The position numbers were made by a program, and so were the translations under genes. Shown here one piece after another: positions 1 through 8,194 of a stretch of DNA of 40,886 bases (positions are counted from its first letter, which is position 1; each line of letters opens with the position of its first letter). This DNA is from Nostoc parmelioides FACHB-3921 (GTDB taxonomy: Bacteria > Cyanobacteriota > Cyanobacteriia > Cyanobacteriales > Nostocaceae): assembly GCF_014696625.1 (NCBI RefSeq), contig NZ_JACJQL010000052.1, positions 1 through 40,886 on the forward strand. Direction: 5' to 3'. The notes under the pieces are model-generated. The model was not told the origin of the DNA. It worked only from the letters and a program-made list of their open reading frames with translations, and made no database searches.

Positions 1-219
1 TGTGCTGTCGAGGGTTTGCTGATTTCTCTGATTGTTCGATACCTAGTGAGTAGATGATACTTTTTATCAATCCACTCTTTTGCCATTTTGTCAATGCGTA
101 AGTCCTAGATCCATTCAATGCACGCTATTAATAGGTTTCCCAAAAAAGAGCGTTAGGGAAGCAGGGGGAGATGGGGGAGTAAGGGGAGAAAAGAATTTCA
201 ATGCCTAAAAAATCTAAAT

Positions 220-927
220 TCATCCTTCACAAGCTGCGCTAATTAAGGATAATGCTACTAGTGGGGCTGTAACTGCACGTAAGATTCTCCCCCCTAAGGA
301 TACTGGTTGAAAGCTAAGTGTAGTAGCTTCCTCTAATTCTCTGTCTGTCCATCCTCCCTCTGGGCCGATCGCTATTACAATTTCCCCAGATATGTCTGTG
401 AGAACATTTTTCAGATGGACATACTCGCCACGGGCTTCACAAATGTATCGATATGTGGCTGTAACATTATTAACGGCATCACTAAAAGCCACAGGCTCTA
501 AAATCGTCGGTACAAATGCCCGTTCCGATTGCTCGGCAGCTTCGCTGGCTATGCGTCGCCAACGTTCCAGCTTTTGGGAACTGGGATTTAGTAAAGTGCG
601 ATCGCTCAACACTGGAGCAATACAAGCTACTCCCAACTCCGTACAACTCCGCACAACTTCATCAAATCCACTACCTTTAGGTAAAGCAATCATCAACGTA
701 ATTGCTACAGGTAATTCTGTTTTTACGGCTAATTCTTCTAATACCTGGGCTTGTTCTTCCGTGAGTCTAGCCAACCACCACTTACCCAGTCCATCCATAA
801 CAATAAAGCGATCGCCCTCACGCAACCGCAGCACCCGTTTTAAGTAATGTTTTTGTTGGGTTGTCAGTAGAACTTGTTCTTGTTGGAGTTGAGAGGGTGC
901 GATCGTAATTCGTTGTAATTGGCTCAT
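220..927 (-). CDS. rsmE: 16S rRNA (uracil(1498)-N3)-methyltransferase RsmE
   Basis: A 235-residue protein of normal RsmE length. The C-terminal SPOUT (knotted methyltransferase) domain shows IGPEGG at residues 187-192 and LGGRILR at 211-217, which form the SAM-binding knot. KGSGFDE (84-90) and EQSERA (132-137) are also typical of the family. The N-terminal part is the PUA-like RNA-binding domain. Family knowledge: RsmE methylates U1498 of 16S rRNA in the assembled 30S subunit, in the cytoplasm, using SAM. The gene is on the same strand as the sulfite reductase upstream, with a 71-bp gap that contains a short palindromic repeat, so co-transcription is uncertain. Confidence 0.95.
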   Translation of the reverse strand: MSQLQRITIAPSQLQQEQVLLTTQQKHYLKRVLRLREGDRFIVMDGLGKWWLARLTEEQAQVLEELAVKTELPVAITLMIALPKGSGFDEVVRSCTELGVACIAPVLSDRTLLNPSSQKLERWRRIASEAAEQSERAFVPTILEPVAFSDAVNNVTATYRYICEARGEYVHLKNVLTDISGEIVIAIGPEGGWTDRELEEATTLSFQPVSLGGRILRAVTAPLVALSLISAACEG

Positions 928-940
928 GAAATTTTATTCT

Positions 941-983
941 TACTCCCCTTCCCTTGTAGGGAAGGGGCTGGGGGTTAGGTCTG
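941..983. repeat. Short palindromic intergenic repeat, copy 1
   Basis: CTCCCCTTCCC-TTGTA-GGGAAGGGG forms a hairpin and is followed by a G-rich tail ending in GGTTAGGT. A close copy with one changed loop base lies near 14433-14472, so this is a dispersed repeat family and not only a terminator. It sits between sir and rsmE and could still act as a terminator or an RNA-stability element. Confidence 0.7.
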
Positions 984-998
984 TATTTGACCCCTTCT

Positions 999-2951
999 TT
1001 AAGAAAGGCTTTGGAAGTAAGCCTCTAGGGCATCTTTGACTAAATCAGTCATCGAACGGCCTTGACTTGTAGCTGTCGCCTTCACTTTGTTATATAAATC
1101 ATCGTGCAGGCTGACTCGATACCGGGCTTTACGCGATTTAGATACAGCTTCAGGCTGTTCCGATTCTATGGTGACTGGTGTTGTTTCCGGTTGGTACTGG
1201 GCAACAAATTCACGAATACCATCAAAGCCGACGCGATCGCAAAAATCACCGAAGCTTTCCCCGGACTTGCGTGATTTTCGGAAATACACAAAAATCGGCT
1301 CTAGGAAGCTTTCTATGTCGTTATCGTGCAGTTTTTCTACATAAGGCTGTGCCAAGCGTGTTTGATTGGGTGAACCCCCTAACCACACTTGGTAACTTTC
1401 CGGCGCGCTACCAACAAAGCCCAGTTCTGCCATGTAAGGACGGGCGCAACCGTTGGGGCAGCCTGTCATCCTCACCACAAAATGTTCATTTTGTAAACCC
1501 ACTTTATCTAAGAGAGTACGGATTCTCTCCAAAATACCGGGGATGGCTCTTTCTGATTCTGTGATTGCCAGACCGCAGGTAGGTAGGGCTGGACAAGCCA
1601 TTGCATAACGGACTAAAGGCTCGATGGTCGTGGGGTCGGAAACCACATTGCAACGGTCGAGAATGGCTTGAATTGCTGGCTTGTTTTCTGGGGTGATTTC
1701 GTAAAATATCAGGTTTTGATTGGGTGTCAGGCGAATGGGTAAGTTAAATTGCTCGACAATTTCCCGTAAAGCGGTTTTCAGTTGAAACGAGCCTTCATCT
1801 TTTACCCGACCATTATCGATGGAAATACCTAAAAATAAATTGCCATCGCCTTGTTCATGCCAACCCAAGAAATCGTGATATTTAAACTCTGGTAGTTGCT
1901 TGAAAGGAGCAATGGGTTTACCAAAATATTCTTCTACCTTGGCGCGGAACTTATCCACACCCCAATCATTGATTAAGTATTTTAACCGAGCGTGACGGCG
2001 GTCAGTGCGATCGCCATAATCTCTTTGAGTCGCAACAATGGCTTTGACGGCACTATATACATCTTCCTTGGCTACATAGCCAATGGGGTCTGCCAATCGA
2101 GCAAAAGTTTCTTCCTTGTTGTGTGTCCGTCCTAAACCGCCACCAGCAAAGATATTAAATCCTTCCAACTGGCCTTTTTTATCAGTCAGGACAACCAATG
2201 TCAGGTCTTGAGAATATAAATCAATGGAATTATCCCCTGGTACAGTCACACTGACCTTAAACTTACGCGGCATATAATAAGTGCCGTAGAGGGGTTCTTC
2301 GGTGTCGTGAATGATTGTCCCGTTACCATTGCTTTGTCTAGCTGCTTTTACTTCTGGACTTTCTTCCGCACTGATAGCTTTTTCTCCATCTAGCCAGATT
2401 TCGTAATAAGCACCTGTTTGGGGTGAGAGTAAGTCAGCGATATTTTGGGCATATTCCCAAGCGTACTGGTATTCAGCCCGGTTTTTAAAGGGGGCTGGGG
2501 GAGCCATAACGTTGCGGTTGATGTCGCCACACGCACCCAAGGTTGAACCTAAGTTTCTCACAATTGTAGCGATCGCTGCCTTGAGATTTTTCTTTAAAAT
2601 CCCGTGCATTTGGAAACCTTGACGAGTGGTAGCTCGTAAGGTATGGTTGCCATATTCATCAGCTAGCTTGTCTAAAGCCAAGTAAAGCTGCGGCGGAACC
2701 AAGCCACCCGGATTTTTTGTCCGCAGCATAAATTGGTAATCTTTCTCTTGACCCTTGGTGCGATTGTCACGATTATCTTGTTGATAAGAACCGTGAAACT
2801 TCAGGATTTGTACCGCATCTTCAGTAAAATGAGTAGTATCCTCAAGAATTTGCGTTGCTACAGGTTCACGTAAAAAATTACTGTTTTCTTTCAGCCCTTC
2901 GACTTTAGAAGGTTTACGGCCAGTGGTAGGAGGAGGAGCAGATTTAACCAT
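999..2951 (-). CDS. sir: Ferredoxin-dependent sulfite reductase with C-terminal RHH-like tail
   Basis: A 650-residue siroheme/[4Fe-4S] reductase that reduces sulfite to sulfide for cysteine synthesis, using ferredoxin as donor. Cluster and siroheme ligands are Cys453, Cys459, Cys498 and Cys502 (CPALPTC and GCPNGC). The conserved TLRATTRQGFQMHG block (104-117) and the length fit sulfite reductase better than nitrite reductase, which is usually about 510-540 residues. The N-terminal half and C-terminal half carry the two ferredoxin-like and siroheme-binding repeats. The unusual part is residues 609-648: after a linker, a sequence starting RYRVSLHDDLY and continuing with SMTDLVKDALEAYF matches the strand-helix-helix pattern of CopG/Arc-type DNA-binding domains. 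No frameshift is visible, so it is a real fusion. The gene stands alone on its strand with a 300-bp leader. Confidence 0.95.
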   Translation of the reverse strand: MVKSAPPPTTGRKPSKVEGLKENSNFLREPVATQILEDTTHFTEDAVQILKFHGSYQQDNRDNRTKGQEKDYQFMLRTKNPGGLVPPQLYLALDKLADEYGNHTLRATTRQGFQMHGILKKNLKAAIATIVRNLGSTLGACGDINRNVMAPPAPFKNRAEYQYAWEYAQNIADLLSPQTGAYYEIWLDGEKAISAEESPEVKAARQSNGNGTIIHDTEEPLYGTYYMPRKFKVSVTVPGDNSIDLYSQDLTLVVLTDKKGQLEGFNIFAGGGLGRTHNKEETFARLADPIGYVAKEDVYSAVKAIVATQRDYGDRTDRRHARLKYLINDWGVDKFRAKVEEYFGKPIAPFKQLPEFKYHDFLGWHEQGDGNLFLGISIDNGRVKDEGSFQLKTALREIVEQFNLPIRLTPNQNLIFYEITPENKPAIQAILDRCNVVSDPTTIEPLVRYAMACPALPTCGLAITESERAIPGILERIRTLLDKVGLQNEHFVVRMTGCPNGCARPYMAELGFVGSAPESYQVWLGGSPNQTRLAQPYVEKLHDNDIESFLEPIFVYFRKSRKSGESFGDFCDRVGFDGIREFVAQYQPETTPVTIESEQPEAVSKSRKARYRVSLHDDLYNKVKATATSQGRSMTDLVKDALEAYFQSLS

Positions 2952-3251
2952 CAGAGTTCTATAGGATTCTCAATAAGGCATCGGTAATCGCCGAAGCAGC
3001 AAATAGGGGCATTTTTGCGGCCGATAGTTTCCCGGTAATCCGGTCGGAAATATGAATAATACCTCAATTTTAACACGGCGAAAAGCCGACTTAGTCAGTG
3101 ATTCTACACTTAATTAAACCAGCTTTTTGTATTTGTGAGTAATGAGTAAGCTATTCTGCTTTTGAGTTGCAAAATCCATCGTGAAGTCTGTTAACAGTTA
3201 ACTGTCAACTGTTAACAGCCCTTATTAGTAGTTATGCAATTTTGAAGTTGC
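2952..3251. other. Leader region of sir and 3' flank of DUF1517 gene
   Basis: About 300 bp without a gene. It holds a moderately GC-rich segment just upstream of sir (2975-3070) and an inverted repeat near 3188-3229. I see no ORF or known RNA gene. The sir promoter must lie here, but I cannot place it with confidence. Confidence 0.5.
3188..3229. repeat. GTTAACAGTTAACTG-type inverted repeat, copy 1
   Basis: CTGTTAACAGTTAACTGTCA continues into ACTGTTAACAG, giving nested inverted repeats. The right end, with GTTAACAGCCCTTATTAG, reappears inverted near 10107-10142 as CTAATAAGGGCTGTTAAC. It resembles the STRR3-type repeats known from heterocystous cyanobacteria. It may serve as the terminator of the DUF1517 gene, whose stop codon is about 25 bp away. 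Confidence 0.6.
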
Positions 3252-4229
3252 TTACACCAGTTTCAAATCAGGATACTCAGCAAACAAATCATCAGATGTG
3301 AGAGTATCGCCTTCAGCTTGTGGTGTCCACAAGACTTCAAATGCTAAAAGTTGTTCAGATGGAATGCTACCAATTTGCCGTAAGGCTTGGCGCAAGTCAT
3401 CAGAACTATTAACAGCCGGGAGTTCAAACTTACCCAATGTGGCCGCCAACAAGGTGACGATAATATATTCGCCAGGGCCTTCTGTAATTAGACGGGTGGG
3501 GTTATCTATTTCATCAGCCCCAGGTAAAGCATCTTTAGTTCGAGCTGCTTTTAGCTGGTTATTGACGTTAGACAGGGTTTCTTCGCTGAACTTACTACGT
3601 TCTGCGAGGGCTAGGCGGTTAAATTGAGATTCAGCCGAATTTAACTTCGCCTGTTGTGTACCAACACCTGCATATACCCAATATTCGGGATGGCGCAGCA
3701 AAGCTAGGCTGGCTTCTTGTAGTACTTCTGTACGTCCTGTAGGGGAATTGGTATCAGCCGTTTCCGCGATGTGGTTAAGTTCTGGTTGCAAATCTCGCGC
3801 TTGTGCTAATAACCCTACTTGCAAGCGAGTTACGGTAACGGTGGGGTTGCTGTTGTAGCCAACATCTTCGCTGACTTCACCACTAGAGACACGACGGAAG
3901 GTTTGTACTAGGAAATTAGCGATCGCAAAAAATATTAAAATGCCAAATAAACCGCCAAATCCTCCCCCAATACCCCACAAAGGCAGTAAGAAGGGGAAAC
4001 CAAAGCCACCACCAGGGTAGGGAGAATAACCATATCCACCACCAGGAGGTGCGTAACGTGGTGAATAGGTGCGGCTAGAAGGCGCTCTAAAGGAACCACC
4101 ACCGATTCGTCCACCACTGCGAGCTGCTAACGCGCCATCGGCGTGTCCCAACGCCAACACCAATACTAGCCCCAGGGTAAAGACTGTTTTTAAGAAAGGT
4201 TTGATGCTTTGTAGTAGTTTTTTAGGCAT
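3252..4229 (-). CDS. DUF1517 domain membrane/secreted protein
   Basis: About 325 residues. An N-terminal hydrophobic segment ending in ALAA looks like a signal peptide or membrane anchor. It is followed by a Gly/Ser/Tyr/Pro-rich low-complexity stretch and a second strongly hydrophobic segment (FLLPLWGIGGGFGGLFGILI). The C-terminal 200 residues, beginning near VTVTRLQVGLLA, match the DUF1517 family of cyanobacteria and chloroplasts, whose biochemical function is not known to me. I chose the ATG at 4229 over the GTG two codons upstream; neither has a clear Shine-Dalgarno. The neighbours do not suggest a function. Confidence 0.85.
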   Translation of the reverse strand: MPKKLLQSIKPFLKTVFTLGLVLVLALGHADGALAARSGGRIGGGSFRAPSSRTYSPRYAPPGGGYGYSPYPGGGFGFPFLLPLWGIGGGFGGLFGILIFFAIANFLVQTFRRVSSGEVSEDVGYNSNPTVTVTRLQVGLLAQARDLQPELNHIAETADTNSPTGRTEVLQEASLALLRHPEYWVYAGVGTQQAKLNSAESQFNRLALAERSKFSEETLSNVNNQLKAARTKDALPGADEIDNPTRLITEGPGEYIIVTLLAATLGKFELPAVNSSDDLRQALRQIGSIPSEQLLAFEVLWTPQAEGDTLTSDDLFAEYPDLKLV

Positions 4230-5288
4230 AGTCACATTCGCTTGAAAAACGATATTACTTATTTCATTGTTATCTTTGGTGGAAGCATGACGGTGCTTAT
4301 GTGATGCCAGCCAGTAATTCAGTCAGCAATTTTTATGATTGGCAGTAGCTCGGTGTAATCCTTGGCTACATATTCAATCTATCGCGTCTTGTCTTGGCTG
4401 GGCAGCAAACCCAGGGGGGATTTCTGTAGTAGATAACCGTACCTCAAAAGTTATCTCCTTTCAGTGAACTTTGGGATGAATTAAGAATTAATGTCGAAAA
4501 ATAGTACAAGCCAGGGGAGTAATGGTGGAGGGGTAGGTGTAAAAAATCATAACCAATTCCCAATTACTTATTACCCATATCCACAATATGTTTTTGTAAA
4601 CAAAAATATCCCTTGAATCTCAGAATATGAGGCATTTTGGCATGATGTTGTTATGTTCTCAAGATATTATTTAAATAGGGGATAGTTTTAGTCGTTTTTG
4701 TGTCAGTTTTTTAGTTAATCCTACAAATGCAATCATTAAAATTTCGTGAGACAAATGTTTCTTGCTGACAGTTTTTTTATAAAAAAAATGAATACAACAT
4801 ATAAAACCTTTAATTAATAAATACTTCATCAAATTAATAAATAAATCTCTATATTTTCTCTTTTAAAATAGAGGTATATCCTAGCTTTCAAATCCTGTTT
4901 ATTCAGGATGAAAAGTATGGAATAACACGAAAATACACGCTTTTCAGTTTGGAATGAATTGATCGCAATTTGTAAAAATTTATTAAGAAAATCTGTAAAT
5001 ACTTAGATTTTATCGGCTAACCGTTGGCTAAATAGAAAAAAAAGGAGAAAATTAGATACAAGACCAGTATTTCATTCAGTAAATCTACTAATAGTACAAC
5101 TAAGTTCGGTAAAAGTATGTATTAATAGAAACAATAGATTTTTATTTTCGAGTAAGTACTAGTCCATGTAGGTACAGATGTAGTAACTCCTAGCTTTGAT
5201 CATAATAAGCAAGCTCACACTCATTATTTTGGTTTAGTTGCAGTTTGAACTAATACAACTTATTTGAATTAACTTCATTCAACTTAAC
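4230..5288. other. AT-rich intergenic region, no gene recognised
   Basis: A gap of over 1 kb between divergent genes (DUF1517 on minus, glycosyltransferase on plus). The part from about 4650 to 5280 is very AT-rich and I find no convincing ORF, tRNA or known RNA motif. Promoters for both flanking genes must be here. A small RNA cannot be ruled out from the sequence alone. Confidence 0.5.
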
Positions 5289-6512
5289 ATGGAACATATC
5301 TCGCAACTGGCTACAAAAATCAGAGACACGACTGCGTCCCCAGATATCTTAGTAATATCTAGCCTTTTCTTGCCTAAAGAAGCTGTAATTGGGGAATATC
5401 TCTACAATCGCTGTCTTCAAGATCCAGAACAAGTAATTGTTCTAGCAGCTAGTTGTAGAGGTGATAAAGCGTTTGACCAAGCACAAAAATTTCCTGTATA
5501 TCGCTGGCCAAACCCTAAATACTGGCTTGGTGGTTTTTTAGGAAATTGTTTGCAGCCGTTGTTTAATTTGGTCGCACCATTCTTTCTGGCGATTAAACTC
5601 TATTTTCGCTATCATTACCGCTATATTGAATGGGGACACGGCTATGACTTCCCCTCGCTCTTATTGTTAAGCTATATCTTACCCATACGCTTCTTTATTT
5701 ACTTACACGGTAATGACCTTGCTGCTGCTGTGGGTAATCCTGTATGGCGATCGCTCTTTAAATTAACACTGGCACGAGCTGAAGGCATTGTGTGTAACAA
5801 TTCCTTAACCCAAGACTATCTCAGAAATACCTTCCGCTTACAAACCCCTACCCACGTTGTCCATCCAGTAGTTAGACCAGAAAAATTCGGACTGGGAAGC
5901 AATAGCCAGAGTCTAGATGAATTAGGCGATCGCCTGCGTCAAGCTTATAATATTCCCCAAAGCGCCATAGTCATTCTTTCCGTAGGGCGTTTAGTCAAAC
6001 AAAAAGGCTTTGACCGTGTTATCGAAAACCTACCACTACTTTTAACAATTGGTGTAGATGTTCATTACATGATCTGTGGTCAAGGTGCTTGTGAGTCTGA
6101 ACTAAAGGCCTTAGCAGAGAGGTTGCGTGTAGATAAGCGGGTACACTTTGCTGGGTATGTAGACAATCGGGAATTAGCAAGTTATTACGCAGCTTGTGAT
6201 ATATTTGCCATGCTCACTTTGTCAAATACTCCAGCTAGCCGATTAGAAGGATATGGTATTGTCTACTTAGAAGCTAGCTATTTTGGTAAACCCGTAATTG
6301 CTTCTCGTCACGGGTCTTTAATTGATACGGTACGTCATGAAGAAAATGGCTTGCTGGTAAATCCCAAGTCTGGTTGCGAAGTTTTTCAAGCATTTAAACA
6401 ATTGTGCCAAAATCAGCAATTGCGTGAACGACTTGGTCATCAGGGTAAAGAATTAGCCAAACGTAAAACCTTGCACCGTTCGTTATACATTGGGCAAGGG
6501 GTTAGAAGCTAG
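5289..6512 (+). CDS. GT4-family glycosyltransferase
   Basis: A 407-residue protein with the two-Rossmann (GT-B) plan. The N-terminal half contains the acceptor domain (EWGHGYDFPSLL, YLHGNDLAAA). The C-terminal half begins at ILSVGRLVKQKGFDRVIE and carries the nucleotide-sugar-binding signature around EGYGIVYLEASYFGKPVIAS, with the usual E-x7-E spacing. Such enzymes add sugars to polysaccharide or lipid acceptors at the cytoplasmic membrane; donor and acceptor cannot be named. The last 12-15 residues (LYIGQGVRS) do not look like a typical family end and may have been altered by nearby repeat-like sequence. The gene is preceded by the 1-kb AT-rich gap and has no operon partner. Confidence 0.85.
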   Translation: MEHISQLATKIRDTTASPDILVISSLFLPKEAVIGEYLYNRCLQDPEQVIVLAASCRGDKAFDQAQKFPVYRWPNPKYWLGGFLGNCLQPLFNLVAPFFLAIKLYFRYHYRYIEWGHGYDFPSLLLLSYILPIRFFIYLHGNDLAAAVGNPVWRSLFKLTLARAEGIVCNNSLTQDYLRNTFRLQTPTHVVHPVVRPEKFGLGSNSQSLDELGDRLRQAYNIPQSAIVILSVGRLVKQKGFDRVIENLPLLLTIGVDVHYMICGQGACESELKALAERLRVDKRVHFAGYVDNRELASYYAACDIFAMLTLSNTPASRLEGYGIVYLEASYFGKPVIASRHGSLIDTVRHEENGLLVNPKSGCEVFQAFKQLCQNQQLRERLGHQGKELAKRKTLHRSLYIGQGVRS

Positions 6513-6527
6513 GGGCTAAAGTCACAA

Positions 6528-6740
6528 CTAACCACCACCGACAATTGTCACTACCTCTAAGCGATCGCCTGATTGTACTTGAGTCTGTTCCCACAACTGG
6601 CGATGTAAAATTTCCCCGTTATACTCAACCGCCACTAATCGGGGATTGAACCCCAATTGTTGGAGTAAATCGGGTAAAGGAGTTTGAGATGAGCAATTAT
6701 GGGTTTCCCCATTTACTTGTAAGGTAATTGGATTAGACAT
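6528..6740 (-). CDS. thiS: Sulfur carrier protein ThiS
   Basis: About 70 residues from the ATG at 6740 (MSNPITLQVNGE). This start fits ThiS length better than the longer reading frame beginning at 6773. It has the ubiquitin-like beta-grasp pattern and ends in VGGG, with the C-terminal Gly-Gly that is adenylated and then thiocarboxylated to donate sulfur for the thiazole ring of thiamine. It follows thiE on the same strand after about 98 bp, so the two probably form a thiE-thiS unit. The 3' end converges with the glycosyltransferase, only 15 bp away. Confidence 0.9.
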   Translation of the reverse strand: MSNPITLQVNGETHNCSSQTPLPDLLQQLGFNPRLVAVEYNGEILHRQLWEQTQVQSGDRLEVVTIVGGG

Positions 6741-6838
6741 AAGAATAATTCGTAAGTCGTAATTAAGATACACAAAAATTAGACATCTTTTACCAATTGG
6801 ATATGAGATGTCTTGATAAGCTTTAAATTGTCAGTTGA

Positions 6839-7894
6839 TTAACTTTCTGGCTGAATGCGATGGAGTTGAGAAATCAAATATTGTGTGACTAAGGTAGGTT
6901 GTTCAGCCTGCATGAGCGATCGCACTACCGCCACTCTTTCTGCTCCCGCATCAATCACATCATTGATATTATTGGCATCAATGCCCCCAATCGCAAACCA
7001 GGGAACTGAACTATTTTTAGCCGCATAACTCACATATCCTAAACCAGCCGCCGCCTTACCTACTTTGGTGGGAGTTTCGTATACTGGCCCCACACCTATA
7101 TAGTCTGCACCTTCAGCGATCGCCTTTTGCATTTCATCAGCGTTGGTAGTAGAACGACCAATGAGACGTTGGGGGCCTAATAATTGCCTAGCAGTAGCAA
7201 TGGGCATATCTTGCTGACCTAGATGCACACCATCAGCATCCACCGCCAGAGCCAAATCCACCCTGTCATTGATAATAAATAAAGCGCCGTAGCTGTGACA
7301 GAGTTGGCGGAGTTTCGTCGCCAGTTCCAGACGCACAGAATCATCAGTGTCTTTGTCACGATATTGTAACAATGTCAAGCCACCCTTGAGAGCAGCTTCC
7401 ACAGTCGGTAACAAATTTTCCGATGGGGAAGTAACCAGATATAAACGCGATCGCCACAATAGTTGATGGCGCTGATGACCCATCAAATTAGTTTCTAGGC
7501 TGTAAACTCGATATCGCATCTGCTTACAAGCCTGTCCCATTTTCGGGTGATAAAGCTTACCGTATTCCTCCAACACCCGCAAAGCTTCTTCCACACGACA
7601 AAAGTTAGCTTGTAACAACGCCTTAATACTAGAGCGTTGTTCCTCCTGTGGATGACTCAAATCAGTGCCGGGATCACCTGCTGTATCTCTGGCTGCGCGC
7701 AATTCTTCTGTGTGCCAAACAGCCACCTCTTGGCGCAAGTACTTACATTCCCCTGCCAACTGGCCGCTATTCAACCCAAAGCGACACCATTCTTCAATAA
7801 TTCGCAACCCTTCACGAGCGCGGTCTAAATTAGCATCTAATATACGGTAAACAACCTGCTGGATTTGCTTTTGTTGGCTGTATGGTTCTACCAT
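6839..7894 (-). CDS. thiE: Thiamine-phosphate synthase with N-terminal cyanobacterial domain
   Basis: About 351 residues from the ATG at 7894 (MVEPYSQQ). The open frame continues to 8008, but its first residues (IPNTQSPIP) come from a STRR repeat, so I prefer the internal start. The first about 135 residues (LDANLDRAREGLRIIEEW onward) are an alpha-helical domain found ahead of ThiE in cyanobacteria. The catalytic TIM barrel follows with LLQYRDKD, GVHLGQQD, IGRSTTN and GVGPVYETPTK, which bind the pyrimidine pyrophosphate and thiazole phosphate. It joins HMP-PP and THZ-P to make thiamine phosphate. I saw no TPP riboswitch in the 300 bp upstream. Confidence 0.93.
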   Translation of the reverse strand: MVEPYSQQKQIQQVVYRILDANLDRAREGLRIIEEWCRFGLNSGQLAGECKYLRQEVAVWHTEELRAARDTAGDPGTDLSHPQEEQRSSIKALLQANFCRVEEALRVLEEYGKLYHPKMGQACKQMRYRVYSLETNLMGHQRHQLLWRSRLYLVTSPSENLLPTVEAALKGGLTLLQYRDKDTDDSVRLELATKLRQLCHSYGALFIINDRVDLALAVDADGVHLGQQDMPIATARQLLGPQRLIGRSTTNADEMQKAIAEGADYIGVGPVYETPTKVGKAAAGLGYVSYAAKNSSVPWFAIGGIDANNINDVIDAGAERVAVVRSLMQAEQPTLVTQYLISQLHRIQPES

Positions 7895-8035
7895 TACAAC
7901 TACCCCATTAGTGATGCTTTCATCGTAATAGCCAGCCTCTTTCATATTTGCAATGTTTCTCGCATCATGGATTTGCATAGGTATTGGGGATTGGGTATTG
8001 GGTATCACGCGTTAGAATTTGGGAACTAGGAAAAA

Positions 8036-8085
8036 ATGTTTCTAGTCCCCAGTCACTAGTACCCAGTCCCCAATCCCTTTATTAA
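8036..8085. repeat. STRR-type heptamer repeats (CCCCAGT/CCCCAAT)
   Basis: Several degenerate heptamers (TCCCCAGTCAC, TACCCAGTCCCCAATCCC) lie between the divergent thiE and beta-helix genes. They also run into the upstream end of the thiE open frame near 7980-8008. They belong to the same family as the large array at 24426-24575. Confidence 0.7.
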
Positions 8086-8194
8086 TTACTTTGTATTCAA
8101 AATAGCCAATAGGTCAATATAGCGGATAACATTATCGACATACTGAATATTGCGAGTATGAAACTTTATTATTACTTCTAAGGAGTGGTGTGAA

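Noticed and set aside
999..2951. Ferredoxin-nitrite reductase
   Set aside because: The length and the conserved blocks fit sulfite reductase better, and no nitrate-assimilation genes are nearby.
7895..8194. TPP riboswitch upstream of thiE
   Set aside because: I could not find the CTGAGA and ACCTGAT-type conserved elements on the minus strand.
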